DNA from: Chthoniobacteraceae bacterium
GTDB taxonomy: Bacteria > Verrucomicrobiota > Verrucomicrobiia > Chthoniobacterales > Chthoniobacteraceae
NCBI GenBank assembly: GCA_947449735.1
Contig: CANFTB010000003.1
Span: forward strand, 1-64,000
Reading direction: 5' to 3'
DNA: 64,000 nucleotides
Shown piece by piece: positions 27,145 through 35,963 of the stretch. Below the pieces are notes generated by a model. The model saw only the letters and a list, made by a program, of their open reading frames with translations. It ran no database searches and was not told where the DNA came from. Positions within the stretch are counted from its first letter, which is position 1; each line of letters begins with the position of its first letter. The translations under genes were made by a program, and so were the position numbers.

Positions 27145-29178
27145 TCAACGATCGAGCAGGAACTTCTCAAAAAACAGCGTGTAGCTCAGGAACTGGTAGT
27201 CCTCGTGGTTGCGCTTGGTGAACCCGTGCCCCTCGTCCTTGCCCAGCAAGTACCAGGTCGGCAACCCTGACTCGCGCACCGCGGAAACAATCCGCTCGGC
27301 CTCGGTGTACGGCACACGCGGGTCCATCCGCCCCTGCACAACAAACAAGGGCGCCTTGATTTTCGCAGCGTGGGTCAGGGGTGAAATGCTCTCCAAAAAC
27401 GCGTGCATCTTCGGGTCCCGCTCGTCCCCATATTCCCGGCGGCGGTTGCTTCGCCGGTAGTCCGAGGTGTCCCTCAGGAAGGTGTTGAAATTTGCGATTC
27501 CGACGCTGTCGATTCCGCAGCAAAACTGCTCACGGTACCGCACCAGGCAGGCGAGGCTCATGTACCCGCCATAACTCCCGCCCATCACGCCAGTCCTGTC
27601 GGCGCGGAGCCCGGAGTCCGCTCCCACCCAGTCCAAGAACGCTCCAATATCCTTCACCGCGTCCTCCCGCTTGAACCCGTTGTCCATGTCCAGAAACTTA
27701 CGCCCGTACCCGCTCGAGCCGCGCACGTTCGGATACAAAAGCGCCACCCCGAGTTCGTTCACAAAGTAGTTATAGCTTCCCCTGAAGTCGGGCCGCGTCT
27801 GACCGGACGGCCCGCCATGGATGGACACGATCACGGGGCGCGGGCCTGGAAACCGCTCTGGATCAGGCCTGTAAACCAACCCCGACAACGGCAGGCCGTC
27901 GAAGCTACGCACCCGCACCAACTCGGCCTCCACAAAATCCGGCGGGCGGCTCGAGCCCGCGGGCCGCTCCGTCCAGCGCGTCAGCACGCCAGAGTCCACC
28001 TCGATCGAATAGACATCGCTCGGACCCTGGGAACCGCTGATGGAGAACCCCACCTCACGCAGCCGCGGGTGCCACGCAAGACCCTTGAGTACGGCCCTCG
28101 GAAGAGCCGGGCACGGCAGTTCGAGCCGGGTCACCACGTCGATCAAGCGGAGCTTCGAGAACCCATCCTCGTTGGTTACAAAGGCAAGTATCCGGCCGTC
28201 AGAGGAAATCTCGAAGGCTTCCACATCCCACGGAATCCGTTCCGTCAAAGACTCGACACGCCCGCTCGCCACCTCGAGCCGCACCAGCGATTGAAAATCC
28301 GAAAGCGAATCGTTTAGCGCGTATACGGCCGTATCGTTCTCAGCAAACCGGGCCTGCGAATAAACCACATCCCCCGCCTTCTTGGTGATCAGGGTGTGCT
28401 CCCCGGAAGCCACATCCACCGTCCAGAGCTCGGTCCGCTTCCCAGCGAAGTCACGCGACACAAGCAGCCTTGAACGGTCCCTGGACCAGTCACAGAGCCC
28501 GAATCCGAGACCAGAGGCGCCGGTAAGGTTGCGGGTGCTCAGGGGATCAGAAGGATCGACGACAAACACGTCGCTGTCGCGGCCGTTGCGCCTGTCGGAG
28601 GTGTAAGCGAGCAGAGCGCCGTCGGGCGACCAGCGGGGCAAAAGGTTTCGTGACTTGCCGTCCGTGAGAAGGATTGGAGGGGCGCTCGGAACCGCGGCGT
28701 TGCCGAGGTAAATCTGGAACTGCTCGTTCCCGTTCACATCGCTCGAGAACACAAACCGGTTTTCCTTTCCCGGCTGAAACACCCCTGAGGTGACCGGCTG
28801 CTTCCAGCGTGTCACGGCGGTCCTCTTGCCCGCCGGGCCAGCGACCAGATGGAGCTGAACCGTCTCTCCCAAGCGCGTCGTCACCACCGGCTCGCGGCGC
28901 ACAGAATTCCACCCCCGGAAGCCAGCGCCCCCAAGTTTTAAATACTTTTCCACCCGCGCCTTGAGTTCAACCGGAACGGAGGGCATTCCGCTGACCTCGA
29001 GATTCTGCGGAACCGGAACAACCGGCAACCCGTCGGCATGAACGCGTTCCCCCGCCAGTCCGAAAAGACAAAGACAGGCGATCCACACGGACCATGAGCT
29101 AAACGCGTCACGCGCCTTCACTGAAACGGGATGGTTTGCATGCAACAATCCACCGCCACGGGACGGCTCTGACCCCAT
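27145..29178 (-). CDS. S9 family prolyl oligopeptidase-like peptidase
   Basis: 677-residue serine peptidase. An N-terminal hydrophobic export segment (SVWIACLCLFGLAGERVHA) is preceded by a basic stretch; a GTG at 29121 could be the true start. The TolB/WD40-like propeller (for example NLLPRWSPDGALLAYTSDRR) spans about 120-400. The C-terminal alpha/beta-hydrolase has Ser in GGSYGGYMSLA, Asp in VVQGRMDPRVPYTEAE and His in DEGHGFTKRNH. It would degrade small peptides outside the cytoplasm or in the periplasm. Convergent with the propeller gene, separated by repeat copy 2. Confidence 0.92.
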   Translation of the reverse strand: MGSEPSRGGGLLHANHPVSVKARDAFSSWSVWIACLCLFGLAGERVHADGLPVVPVPQNLEVSGMPSVPVELKARVEKYLKLGGAGFRGWNSVRREPVVTTRLGETVQLHLVAGPAGKRTAVTRWKQPVTSGVFQPGKENRFVFSSDVNGNEQFQIYLGNAAVPSAPPILLTDGKSRNLLPRWSPDGALLAYTSDRRNGRDSDVFVVDPSDPLSTRNLTGASGLGFGLCDWSRDRSRLLVSRDFAGKRTELWTVDVASGEHTLITKKAGDVVYSQARFAENDTAVYALNDSLSDFQSLVRLEVASGRVESLTERIPWDVEAFEISSDGRILAFVTNEDGFSKLRLIDVVTRLELPCPALPRAVLKGLAWHPRLREVGFSISGSQGPSDVYSIEVDSGVLTRWTERPAGSSRPPDFVEAELVRVRSFDGLPLSGLVYRPDPERFPGPRPVIVSIHGGPSGQTRPDFRGSYNYFVNELGVALLYPNVRGSSGYGRKFLDMDNGFKREDAVKDIGAFLDWVGADSGLRADRTGVMGGSYGGYMSLACLVRYREQFCCGIDSVGIANFNTFLRDTSDYRRSNRRREYGDERDPKMHAFLESISPLTHAAKIKAPLFVVQGRMDPRVPYTEAERIVSAVRESGLPTWYLLGKDEGHGFTKRNHEDYQFLSYTLFFEKFLLDR

Positions 29179-29288
29179 GCCCAGCAGACGGCCGGAGACT
29201 AGCAGGGCCCCACTGCTTTACAAAGCGGCAATCCGGCCGCCGCAACTCTGCACTCCCTAAACATCGCCGGGACGCCTATGGTACCTTG

Positions 29289-30209
29289 ATGATCACACAC
29301 CCCATTCGAGGTTTGGTGGCGGCCACGCACACCCCTTTTCACTCCGACGGAGCCCTGCACCTCGCCATAGTGGAAAAACAGGCCGCGCACCTCACGGCCG
29401 CAGGTGTGCACACCGTTTTTATAGGCGGCACCACGGGAGAAAGCCACTCTCTGAGCCTCGAGGAGCGCCTCGCCCTGACAGCGCGTTGGATGGAAGTGTC
29501 CAAAGGCTCGCAGCTCAAAGTGGTGGTGCACGTCGGCGCCAACTGCCTCGGCGACGTCTGCGCGCTCGCTGCCCAGGCGCAAAAGCTCGGCGCGGACGCC
29601 ATCAGCGCGCTCGCCCCCAGCTATTTCAAACCCCGCAGCGTTGCCTCGCTCGTCGACTGCTGCGCGCAGATCACCACATCCGCGCCCGAGACGCCGTTCT
29701 TCCTTTACGACATTCCAAGCTTCACCGGCATCTCCCTCTCGATGCCCGATTTTCTCACCCAAGGAATGGAGCGCCTCCCCTCGCTTGCAGGCATCAAGTT
29801 TACAAATCCCGACGCCATGATGTTCCAGCAGTGCCTGAACCACAGCAACGGCGCCTTCAGCGTGCTCTGGGGTACCGACGAGTGCTTGCTTGCGGGTCTC
29901 GCCCTCGGGGCCACCGGCGCCGTGGGTAGCAGTTACAACTTCGCGGCGCCCCTCTACCGCCGGGTCATCGCCGCCTTCGAAAACAACGACCTCGCCATTG
30001 CGCGCCGCGAACAGATGCGCTCCGTCGAATTGATCGCGACGCTTGCTCCGCTCGGGTACATGGGCGCGGCAAAGGCGGTGATGAAGATGCTGGGCGTGGA
30101 CGTGGGCCCGGCCCGGCTTCCGCACGGAAACCTGGACGCCGCGCAGACCCAAAAGCTCCAGTCCGACCTCGAACGCATCGGCTTCTTCGACTGGGTCGCC
30201 GTCTCGTAA
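29289..30209 (+). CDS. DapA/NanA superfamily aldolase (NAL-like)
   Basis: 306-residue class I aldolase, (beta/alpha)8 barrel. The GGTTGES loop is near residue 43, the tyrosine motif is FFLYDIPSFTG, and the Schiff-base Lys lies in LAGIKFTNPDA. The tyrosine region is closer to N-acetylneuraminate lyases than to DapA, so a sugar-acid or sialic-acid substrate is more likely than lysine synthesis. The ATG at 29289 matches the family start (GLVAATHTPF). The FAD oxidoreductase begins 104 bp downstream on the same strand. Confidence 0.85.
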   Translation: MITHPIRGLVAATHTPFHSDGALHLAIVEKQAAHLTAAGVHTVFIGGTTGESHSLSLEERLALTARWMEVSKGSQLKVVVHVGANCLGDVCALAAQAQKLGADAISALAPSYFKPRSVASLVDCCAQITTSAPETPFFLYDIPSFTGISLSMPDFLTQGMERLPSLAGIKFTNPDAMMFQQCLNHSNGAFSVLWGTDECLLAGLALGATGAVGSSYNFAAPLYRRVIAAFENNDLAIARREQMRSVELIATLAPLGYMGAAKAVMKMLGVDVGPARLPHGNLDAAQTQKLQSDLERIGFFDWVAVS

Positions 30210-30313
30210 GCGTCGCGCCCCTGCCGGGAAGTCCCGCCGCCGCGTTGAAAGGCGTCCCGCTTGCCTCGGCGTTGGGGGCCTTCTACCCTGAAACCTCATC
30301 CCCCACCCCGACC

Positions 30314-32407
30314 ATGCGCCGCCTCCTACTACCCCTCGTGCTCCCCCTTTCAGGCCTCACCGGCTTCGCCCAGGACGCCTACGACCTGGTGATCTACGGC
30401 AACACCTCCGCGGGGGTCATCGCCGCTGTTCAGGCGAAGAAAATGGGCAAATCCGTCCTGCTGGTCGGTCCGGACAGGCATCTCGGCGGCCTCAGCAGCG
30501 GCGGGCTTGGTTTCACAGACAGCGGCGACAAGTCCGTCATCGGCGGGCTTTCCAGAAACTTCTACCACCGCGTCTGGGAATACTACCAAAAGCCGGAGAC
30601 ATGGGTTTTCCAAAAACAGGGGGCGTTCGGCAACAAGGGACAGGGAACGGTCGCAATGGACGCCGAGGCGCGGACGATGTGGATCTTCGAGCCCAACATC
30701 GCCGAAAAGGTTTTCGAAGACTACGTGAAGGAGTTTTCCATTCCCGTGCTCCGCGACGAGTGGCTGGACCGGACGTCGGGTGTAAAGATGGAGAAAGGCC
30801 GCATCGCCTCCATCCGTATGCTCAGCGGCAAGACCTTTTCGGGCGGGATGTTTATCGACGCGACCTACGAGGGAGACCTAATGGCCGCGGCGGGCGTCGC
30901 CTACCACGTGGGCCGAGAATCCAACGCCACCTACGGTGAGAAACACAACGGTTCTCAGACGGGGGTCCTCCACCACCGGCACCATTTCGGCGTTCTGAAA
31001 ACGCAGATCAGCCCCTACGTCGTCCCGGGCGACAGCACCAGCGGCCTCCTTCCCAGAATCAGCGGCGAAAAGACGGCGCCTCCCGGGGAGGCAGACAAAC
31101 GCGTGCAGGCGTATTGCTTCCGCATGTGCCTCTCCAACGTGCCGGAAAACCGGGTCCCGTTCACCGCGCCCGAGGGCTACGACGCCCGGCAGTACGAGCT
31201 GCTCGCACGCGTGTACGAGGCCGGATGGAAAGAGACCTTCGCAAAGTTCGACCTGATCCCAAACGGAAAGACGGACACTAACAACCACGGCCCGTTTAGC
31301 TTCGACAATATCGGATTCAACTACGAATACCCCGAGGCCGGATACGAAAAGCGGCGCCAGATCATCAAGGAGCACGAGACCTACCAGAAGGGCCTGCTTT
31401 ACTTCATCGCCACGGATCCGCGCGTGCCCGCGGATGTCCGGGAGGAAATGAACAAATGGGGGCTCCCGAAGGACGAATTCAAGGACAATGGAAACTGGTC
31501 CCACCAGATGTACGTACGCGAGGCCCGACGCATGATCGGTGCGTTCGTGATGACCGAGAACGAGCTCACCAAGCAAAAGCCCACGCCGGATTCGGTGGGC
31601 ATGGGCTCGTACACCATCGACTCCCACAACACCCAGCGCTACATCACGCCGGAAGGGTTTGTGCAGAACGAAGGCGACATCGGCGTGTCGACCCGGGGCC
31701 CATACGAGATCGCATACGGCGCTCTCGTTCCCAAAAAGGGGCAGGCTACCAACCTGCTGGTTCCCGTCGCGTGCAGCGCCTCGCACATTGCCTACGGGTC
31801 GATTCGCATGGAGCCGGTGTTCATGATCCTGGGACAGTCGGCGGCCACGGCCGCGGCCCTCGCGCTGGAGGGCAAGTCGGCGGTCCAGGACGTTTCATAT
31901 GAATCACTCAAAGCCCGGCTGCTCGCCGACGGACAGGTGCTTCACAAGAAGGCCGATCCGGCGCAGCTTGCGAAGGAGGGTTCGCACGCCAGTCCGGCGT
32001 CTCTGCCGGGTATCACCGTCGACGACTCGGATGCGAAGCTGACCGGCGACTGGACCGAGAGCCAGTCGGCGAAGATGTTCTACGGAGCCGGCTACCGTCA
32101 CGACGGGAAGGGCGCAAACGGAGCCGCCAGTGCGACATTTGAAACCCGCGTGGACCGCGACGGAGCCTACGAGGTTTTCATAGCCGTCGTTCCCAATTCA
32201 AACCGGGCCCAAAACGCAAAAGTGGCCATCAGGCACGCGGGCGGGCTGGCGCAACGCACCGTGGACTTGAGCCGGGGGCCGGAGAACAACCTAGTTTCGC
32301 TGGGAACCTACCAGTTTTCAAAGGAAAGTCCCGCAGCGGTGATTGTTTCAAACGAGGACGCCAAGGGCTACGTGGTGATCGACGCCGTGAACTGGCAGGC
32401 GCGGTAG
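30314..32407 (+). CDS. Secreted FAD-dependent oxidoreductase, golvesin-like tail
   Basis: 697-residue exported flavoprotein. After a signal peptide (LLLPLVLPLSGLTGFAQ), the FAD-binding Rossmann region reads YDLVIYGNTSAGVIAAVQAK with HLGGLSSGGLG close behind. The central part has the FAD-dependent oxidoreductase family pattern (GSYTIDSHNTQRYITPEGFV; VACSASHIAYGSIRMEPVFM). The last ~120 residues (FYGAGYRHDGKGANGAAS to the end) resemble the golvesin/xanthan-lyase carbohydrate-binding domain. The ATG at 30314 begins the signal peptide. It may work with the aldolase upstream on a cell-surface sugar. Confidence 0.85.
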   Translation: MRRLLLPLVLPLSGLTGFAQDAYDLVIYGNTSAGVIAAVQAKKMGKSVLLVGPDRHLGGLSSGGLGFTDSGDKSVIGGLSRNFYHRVWEYYQKPETWVFQKQGAFGNKGQGTVAMDAEARTMWIFEPNIAEKVFEDYVKEFSIPVLRDEWLDRTSGVKMEKGRIASIRMLSGKTFSGGMFIDATYEGDLMAAAGVAYHVGRESNATYGEKHNGSQTGVLHHRHHFGVLKTQISPYVVPGDSTSGLLPRISGEKTAPPGEADKRVQAYCFRMCLSNVPENRVPFTAPEGYDARQYELLARVYEAGWKETFAKFDLIPNGKTDTNNHGPFSFDNIGFNYEYPEAGYEKRRQIIKEHETYQKGLLYFIATDPRVPADVREEMNKWGLPKDEFKDNGNWSHQMYVREARRMIGAFVMTENELTKQKPTPDSVGMGSYTIDSHNTQRYITPEGFVQNEGDIGVSTRGPYEIAYGALVPKKGQATNLLVPVACSASHIAYGSIRMEPVFMILGQSAATAAALALEGKSAVQDVSYESLKARLLADGQVLHKKADPAQLAKEGSHASPASLPGITVDDSDAKLTGDWTESQSAKMFYGAGYRHDGKGANGAASATFETRVDRDGAYEVFIAVVPNSNRAQNAKVAIRHAGGLAQRTVDLSRGPENNLVSLGTYQFSKESPAAVIVSNEDAKGYVVIDAVNWQAR

Positions 32408-32431
32408 ACGGTGTGTGCCTCAATCGATACC

Positions 32432-32446
32432 GCGCTTTTTAAGCGC
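32432..32446 (+). terminator. Short hairpin after FAD oxidoreductase gene
   Basis: GCGCTT and AAGCGC pair around a TTT loop, 25 nt after the stop at 32407. The stem is only 6 bp and no T-tract follows, so termination is possible but weakly supported. Confidence 0.3.
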
Positions 32447-32508
32447 CCCTTGGTTGCCACATCGCTGAAAGGTTCTATTACTGAAGGTAACCTTAAACTT
32501 CACCTCGC

Positions 32509-33198
32509 ATGACTGTCATACTTCTCTTTGCCGGGACGATGCTTCTCTCCCTCTGGGCGATGTGGCGGGTCAAGTCTGTCTATAACAAGTACAGTGAGAT
32601 TCCAGCGTCCTCGGGCGCCTCCGGAGCCGAGGTGGCGGCCGCTATCCTCGACCGGGCCGGGATCCACGACGTCGAGATTGTGGAGATGGACGAGATGCTC
32701 GGGGACCACTACGACCCAACGGCGAAGCGCCTCGTGCTGTCCTCTCAGAACTTCCACGGACAGTCGCTGGCCGCCCTCGGCGTGGCGGCCCACGAGTGCG
32801 GACACGCCATCCAGCACAAAATCGCCTACGCGCCGCTCAAGCTGCGCATGGCAGCCGTGGGCGTGACCACCTTTGCCAACCAGATCCTCATGTGGCTGCC
32901 GCTCATCGGACTCTTCACCGGTTTGATCCGGCCGATGACCGCGGCTTGGATCATGGCCTCGGCGTGGGCGGTGATCATGGCGTTCAATCTGGTGACCCTG
33001 CCCGTCGAGTTTGACGCCTCCAACCGCGCCAAGCACATCCTCAAGGACATGGGATACATCGGTACCCAGGATGAGCTCGAGGGGGTGAAAAACACTCTCG
33101 ACGCCGCAGGCTGGACCTACGTCGCCGCGTTCATCACCTCGCTCGGATGGTTACTCTACCACCTCCTGCCCCTCCTCACCGGACGGCGCGACGACTAA
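32509..33198 (+). CDS. YugP-type membrane zinc metallopeptidase
   Basis: 229-residue membrane protein of the Zn_peptidase_2 family. The zinc motif HECGH is at residues 95-99, after SSQNFHGQSLAALGVAA, with a later LPVEFDASNRAK segment that is typical. Hydrophobic segments lie at about 3-20, 112-135 (QILMWLPLIGLFTGLI), 140-160 and at the C-terminus. Length matches the family (about 225-235). Its substrate is unknown. Repeat copy 3 follows 16 bp after the stop. Confidence 0.93.
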   Translation: MTVILLFAGTMLLSLWAMWRVKSVYNKYSEIPASSGASGAEVAAAILDRAGIHDVEIVEMDEMLGDHYDPTAKRLVLSSQNFHGQSLAALGVAAHECGHAIQHKIAYAPLKLRMAAVGVTTFANQILMWLPLIGLFTGLIRPMTAAWIMASAWAVIMAFNLVTLPVEFDASNRAKHILKDMGYIGTQDELEGVKNTLDAAGWTYVAAFITSLGWLLYHLLPLLTGRRDD

Positions 33199-33213
33199 AC
33201 TCGAAGACAGTGG

Positions 33214-33308
33214 TTCACGCGGAGGCGCGGAGCCGCGGAGAGGTGCAAATAGTTTCTCCTTTTCGGTTTATATGATTTTTCTCCGCGCCCCCCGCGGCTC
33301 CGCGTGAG
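33214..33308 (-). repeat. Dispersed palindromic repeat, copy 3
   Basis: About 95 bp, reversed relative to copies 1 and 2: read on the minus strand the core contains AATCATATAAACC as in copy 1. Ends are TTCACGCGGAGGCGCGGAG and CTCCGCG...GGCTCCGCGTGA. It lies between the convergent YugP and dehydrogenase genes. Confidence 0.8.
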
Positions 33309-33358
33309 ATCTCTTCTCTCTAGTGCTCCGGCGTGCGGACTGAACCGCGGAGAATCCG

Positions 33359-34954
33359 CTAGGAGATCGCATCCCTTGTGAGCTCGCCGTTCACCAGACG
33401 CATCAATTTCAGCACATTCGCATTCTGCAGCTCCACTGGGAGCGCCGCTCCGGGGAAATTTTGAAAGCAAACAGGCCTCGCCCACCGTTGGATGGCGGCC
33501 GTTCCAACACTGGTGAAACGGCTGTCGGTGGTCGCGGGGTACGGCCCGCCGTGTTGCATCGCGGCACTCACCTCCACGCCCGTGGGAAAGCCGTTCACCA
33601 GCAGCCTGCCAGCCTTTTGCTCCAGGATAGAAAACAGCGCTCCTGCGGCCGCGAGATCCCCGGCATCGCCGTGAACGGTAGCCGTGAGCTGGCCCTCCAG
33701 CCCGCGCGCAACCTCCAGCATCTCAGCACTGTCGCGGACCTTCACCACCAGGGTCGCGGGCCCGAAGATTTCCTCCCGCAACAAAGGTTGGGAGAGAAAT
33801 GCCGCCGCGTCCGTGGTCAAGACAGCGGGCCTTCCCTGTGTCCCGAGAGGCCCGGGGGAACCGCTTCCGCGCACCAGCAGGCGCACCCCTTCAACGCGTG
33901 CCGCCGCTTCCACTCCCGACTCATAGGCAGTCGCGATGCCCCCGTGGAGCATCGTGCCAACACCGGCAGACGCCACGGCGCTTTCCAACGCCGCCAGAAA
34001 CGCGTCGAACGCGCCTCCCTGCACCGCAAACACCAACCCCGGCTTCGTGCAGAACTGGCCCACGCCCATCGTCATCGAGCCTTTCAGCCCCTCCGCAATC
34101 TGGGCGCCCCTTTCGGCAAGCGCCCCGGGGAGCAGAAACACCGGATTCAGGCTGCTCATCTCGGCAAACACCGGGATCGGCTCGGGCCTCCGGCTCGCGG
34201 CGTCCAGGAGCGCACGTCCTCCGCGATGAGATCCGGTAAAGCCCACGGCTTTTGTGAACGGATGCCTCACCAGGGCCGATCCAAGCGCATGGCCAGCCCC
34301 CTGCAAAAACGAAAACACACCGCCCGGCAGCCCGCACGCACTCGCCGCCTTGGCAACCGCGGCCGCCACCAACTCGCCCGTCCCCGGATGCGCCGGATGT
34401 CCCTTCACCACCACCGGACAGCCCGCCGCCAGGGCGCTCGCGGTGTCGCCGCCGGACACTGAAAACGCGAGCGGAAAATTGCTCGCACCGAAAACCACCA
34501 CCGGACCAAGGGGCACCAGTACCCGGCGCAGATCAGGCCGGGGCAACGGCTGCCGGTCGGGCAACGCGGTGTCGATCCGGGCGTCGCACCAGGACCCCTC
34601 CCGCAGCACCGCCGCAAACTGACGGAGCTGGCCGACCGTACGTCCCCGCTCGCCGGTCAGCCGGTCCAGTGGCAGACCGCTTTCCGCGTGGGCACGCTCC
34701 AGCAAGGCGTCCCCGGTTTCCAAAATCTCCGCGGCGATGGTCTCTAGGAACACCGCGCGCACTTCGGGCGACGCGTTGCGAAAGGCGGGCGCCGCTTTCT
34801 CCGCTTCCGAGAGCGCCGCATCCACCTCCGCCTCTGTCGCCTCCGCAAAGACCGAAGGCGTCAACTCGAGCCCCAACGGACTGGAGGCAGTGAATGTCTG
34901 CGAACCGGCCGCCGAGGGCGCGCCGGCAATCAAGTGTTTTCCATGAATCAGCAT
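33359..34954 (-). CDS. 2,5-dioxovalerate (KGSA) dehydrogenase
   Basis: 531-residue aldehyde dehydrogenase of the 2-oxoglutarate semialdehyde branch. It would oxidise 2,5-dioxopentanoate to 2-oxoglutarate, the last step of the Weimberg pathway. Landmarks: PVVVFGASNFPLAF (in place of PWNFP), the cofactor loop VGFTGSHRGGRAL, the base in FAEMSSLNPVFLLPGAL, and the catalytic Cys in GVGQFCTKPGLVF. These phrases and the >500-residue length separate it from ordinary ALDHs. It lies 73 bp downstream of the FAH-family dehydratase on the same strand, divergent from the sugar-acid dehydratase. Confidence 0.92.
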   Translation of the reverse strand: MLIHGKHLIAGAPSAAGSQTFTASSPLGLELTPSVFAEATEAEVDAALSEAEKAAPAFRNASPEVRAVFLETIAAEILETGDALLERAHAESGLPLDRLTGERGRTVGQLRQFAAVLREGSWCDARIDTALPDRQPLPRPDLRRVLVPLGPVVVFGASNFPLAFSVSGGDTASALAAGCPVVVKGHPAHPGTGELVAAAVAKAASACGLPGGVFSFLQGAGHALGSALVRHPFTKAVGFTGSHRGGRALLDAASRRPEPIPVFAEMSSLNPVFLLPGALAERGAQIAEGLKGSMTMGVGQFCTKPGLVFAVQGGAFDAFLAALESAVASAGVGTMLHGGIATAYESGVEAAARVEGVRLLVRGSGSPGPLGTQGRPAVLTTDAAAFLSQPLLREEIFGPATLVVKVRDSAEMLEVARGLEGQLTATVHGDAGDLAAAGALFSILEQKAGRLLVNGFPTGVEVSAAMQHGGPYPATTDSRFTSVGTAAIQRWARPVCFQNFPGAALPVELQNANVLKLMRLVNGELTRDAIS

Positions 34955-35027
34955 AATTGAGGGGCGTTGTGTCGTTGCGAAATTACAGTTCGGGCCCGCG
35001 CACCAGAGAGAGCGGCGGACGGCAAGT

Positions 35028-35855
35028 TCAGGCGATGAAGTTCACCAGCGTTCCGAGCCCCTGGATCGAAATCCGGATCTCATCCCCGCCCGCAAGCGTG
35101 AACTCATTGGGCGGAACCACGCCGGTTCCCGTCAGCAGGTAGCAACCCGCGGGAAAACTGTTGTCGCGCCAAAGCCATTCGGCGAGCTCCAGCGGCGTGC
35201 GCTTCATCTGGTCCAGCGCCGTGCGTCCCTCGAACACCGGGGCGCCGCCGCGCAGAATCGTGATCGCAATTTCCGTCGATGCCGGCAGCGGCGGACACAC
35301 CACCAGTCCGGGCCCCAGCCCGCAGCAGTGGCTCCAGACCTTGGCCTGCGGAAGGTACAGCGGGTTTTCGCCTTCAATATCACGCGAGCTCAGATCGTTG
35401 CCGATCGTGTAGCCGAAAATCCTGCCGCTCGTGTTGAGTGCAAGCGCCAGTTCGGGCTCGGGCACATTCCACTTTGCATCCGCGCGCAACCGGAGCGCAG
35501 TCCCTGTTCCGAAGACACGGTGCGGCGTCGCCTTGAAGAATATCTCCGGGCGGTCCGCATCATAGACCCTGTCGTAAAAGGTGCCGCCGCCGGCGTCCTT
35601 GGATTCCTCCATGCGGGCGTTGCGCGACCGCAGGTATGTGACGCCCGAGGCCCAAACCTCCTGGTTTTGAATCGGCGCACCGAGGACGGCCGGAGCGTCC
35701 ACCCGCGAGCCTTCCCGGACCTGCGCGTCCAGCCAAAGGGCCGGATCTTCCTGCTGAAACAACGCGTCGAGACGGGTCTCCTTCAAGTGAATCCAGGCGT
35801 CATCCTGCTGAACAACGAGACCTGAGGGGGTGCAAAAAACAATTGGGGCGGACAT
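35028..35855 (-). CDS. FAH-family 2-keto-3-deoxy-pentonate dehydratase
   Basis: 275-residue fumarylacetoacetate hydrolase-family enzyme. The metal-binding Glu residues lie in [12 protein letters not shown], and [20 protein letters not shown] is the signature of 2-dehydro-3-deoxy-D-arabinonate/xylonate dehydratases (XylX/KdaD type). The expected reaction is 2-keto-3-deoxypentonate to 2,5-dioxopentanoate. The ATG at 35855 is chosen by alignment of the N-terminus to the family size; the open frame up to 36563 is a shadow of the divergent gene. It is probably in an operon with the KGSA dehydrogenase. Confidence 0.9.
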   Translation of the reverse strand: MSAPIVFCTPSGLVVQQDDAWIHLKETRLDALFQQEDPALWLDAQVREGSRVDAPAVLGAPIQNQEVWASGVTYLRSRNARMEESKDAGGGTFYDRVYDADRPEIFFKATPHRVFGTGTALRLRADAKWNVPEPELALALNTSGRIFGYTIGNDLSSRDIEGENPLYLPQAKVWSHCCGLGPGLVVCPPLPASTEIAITILRGGAPVFEGRTALDQMKRTPLELAEWLWRDNSFPAGCYLLTGTGVVPPNEFTLAGGDEIRISIQGLGTLVNFIA

Positions 35856-35963
35856 AACCCCGGCAGCATGAGCCCAAGGAAACCCAAAGGTGAAGAAAGA
35901 AGCCTGAGATCTTCGGCGGACGTGGTGGGAAATCTCGGCCCTTTGTGCCAGCCTAGGGCCGCC

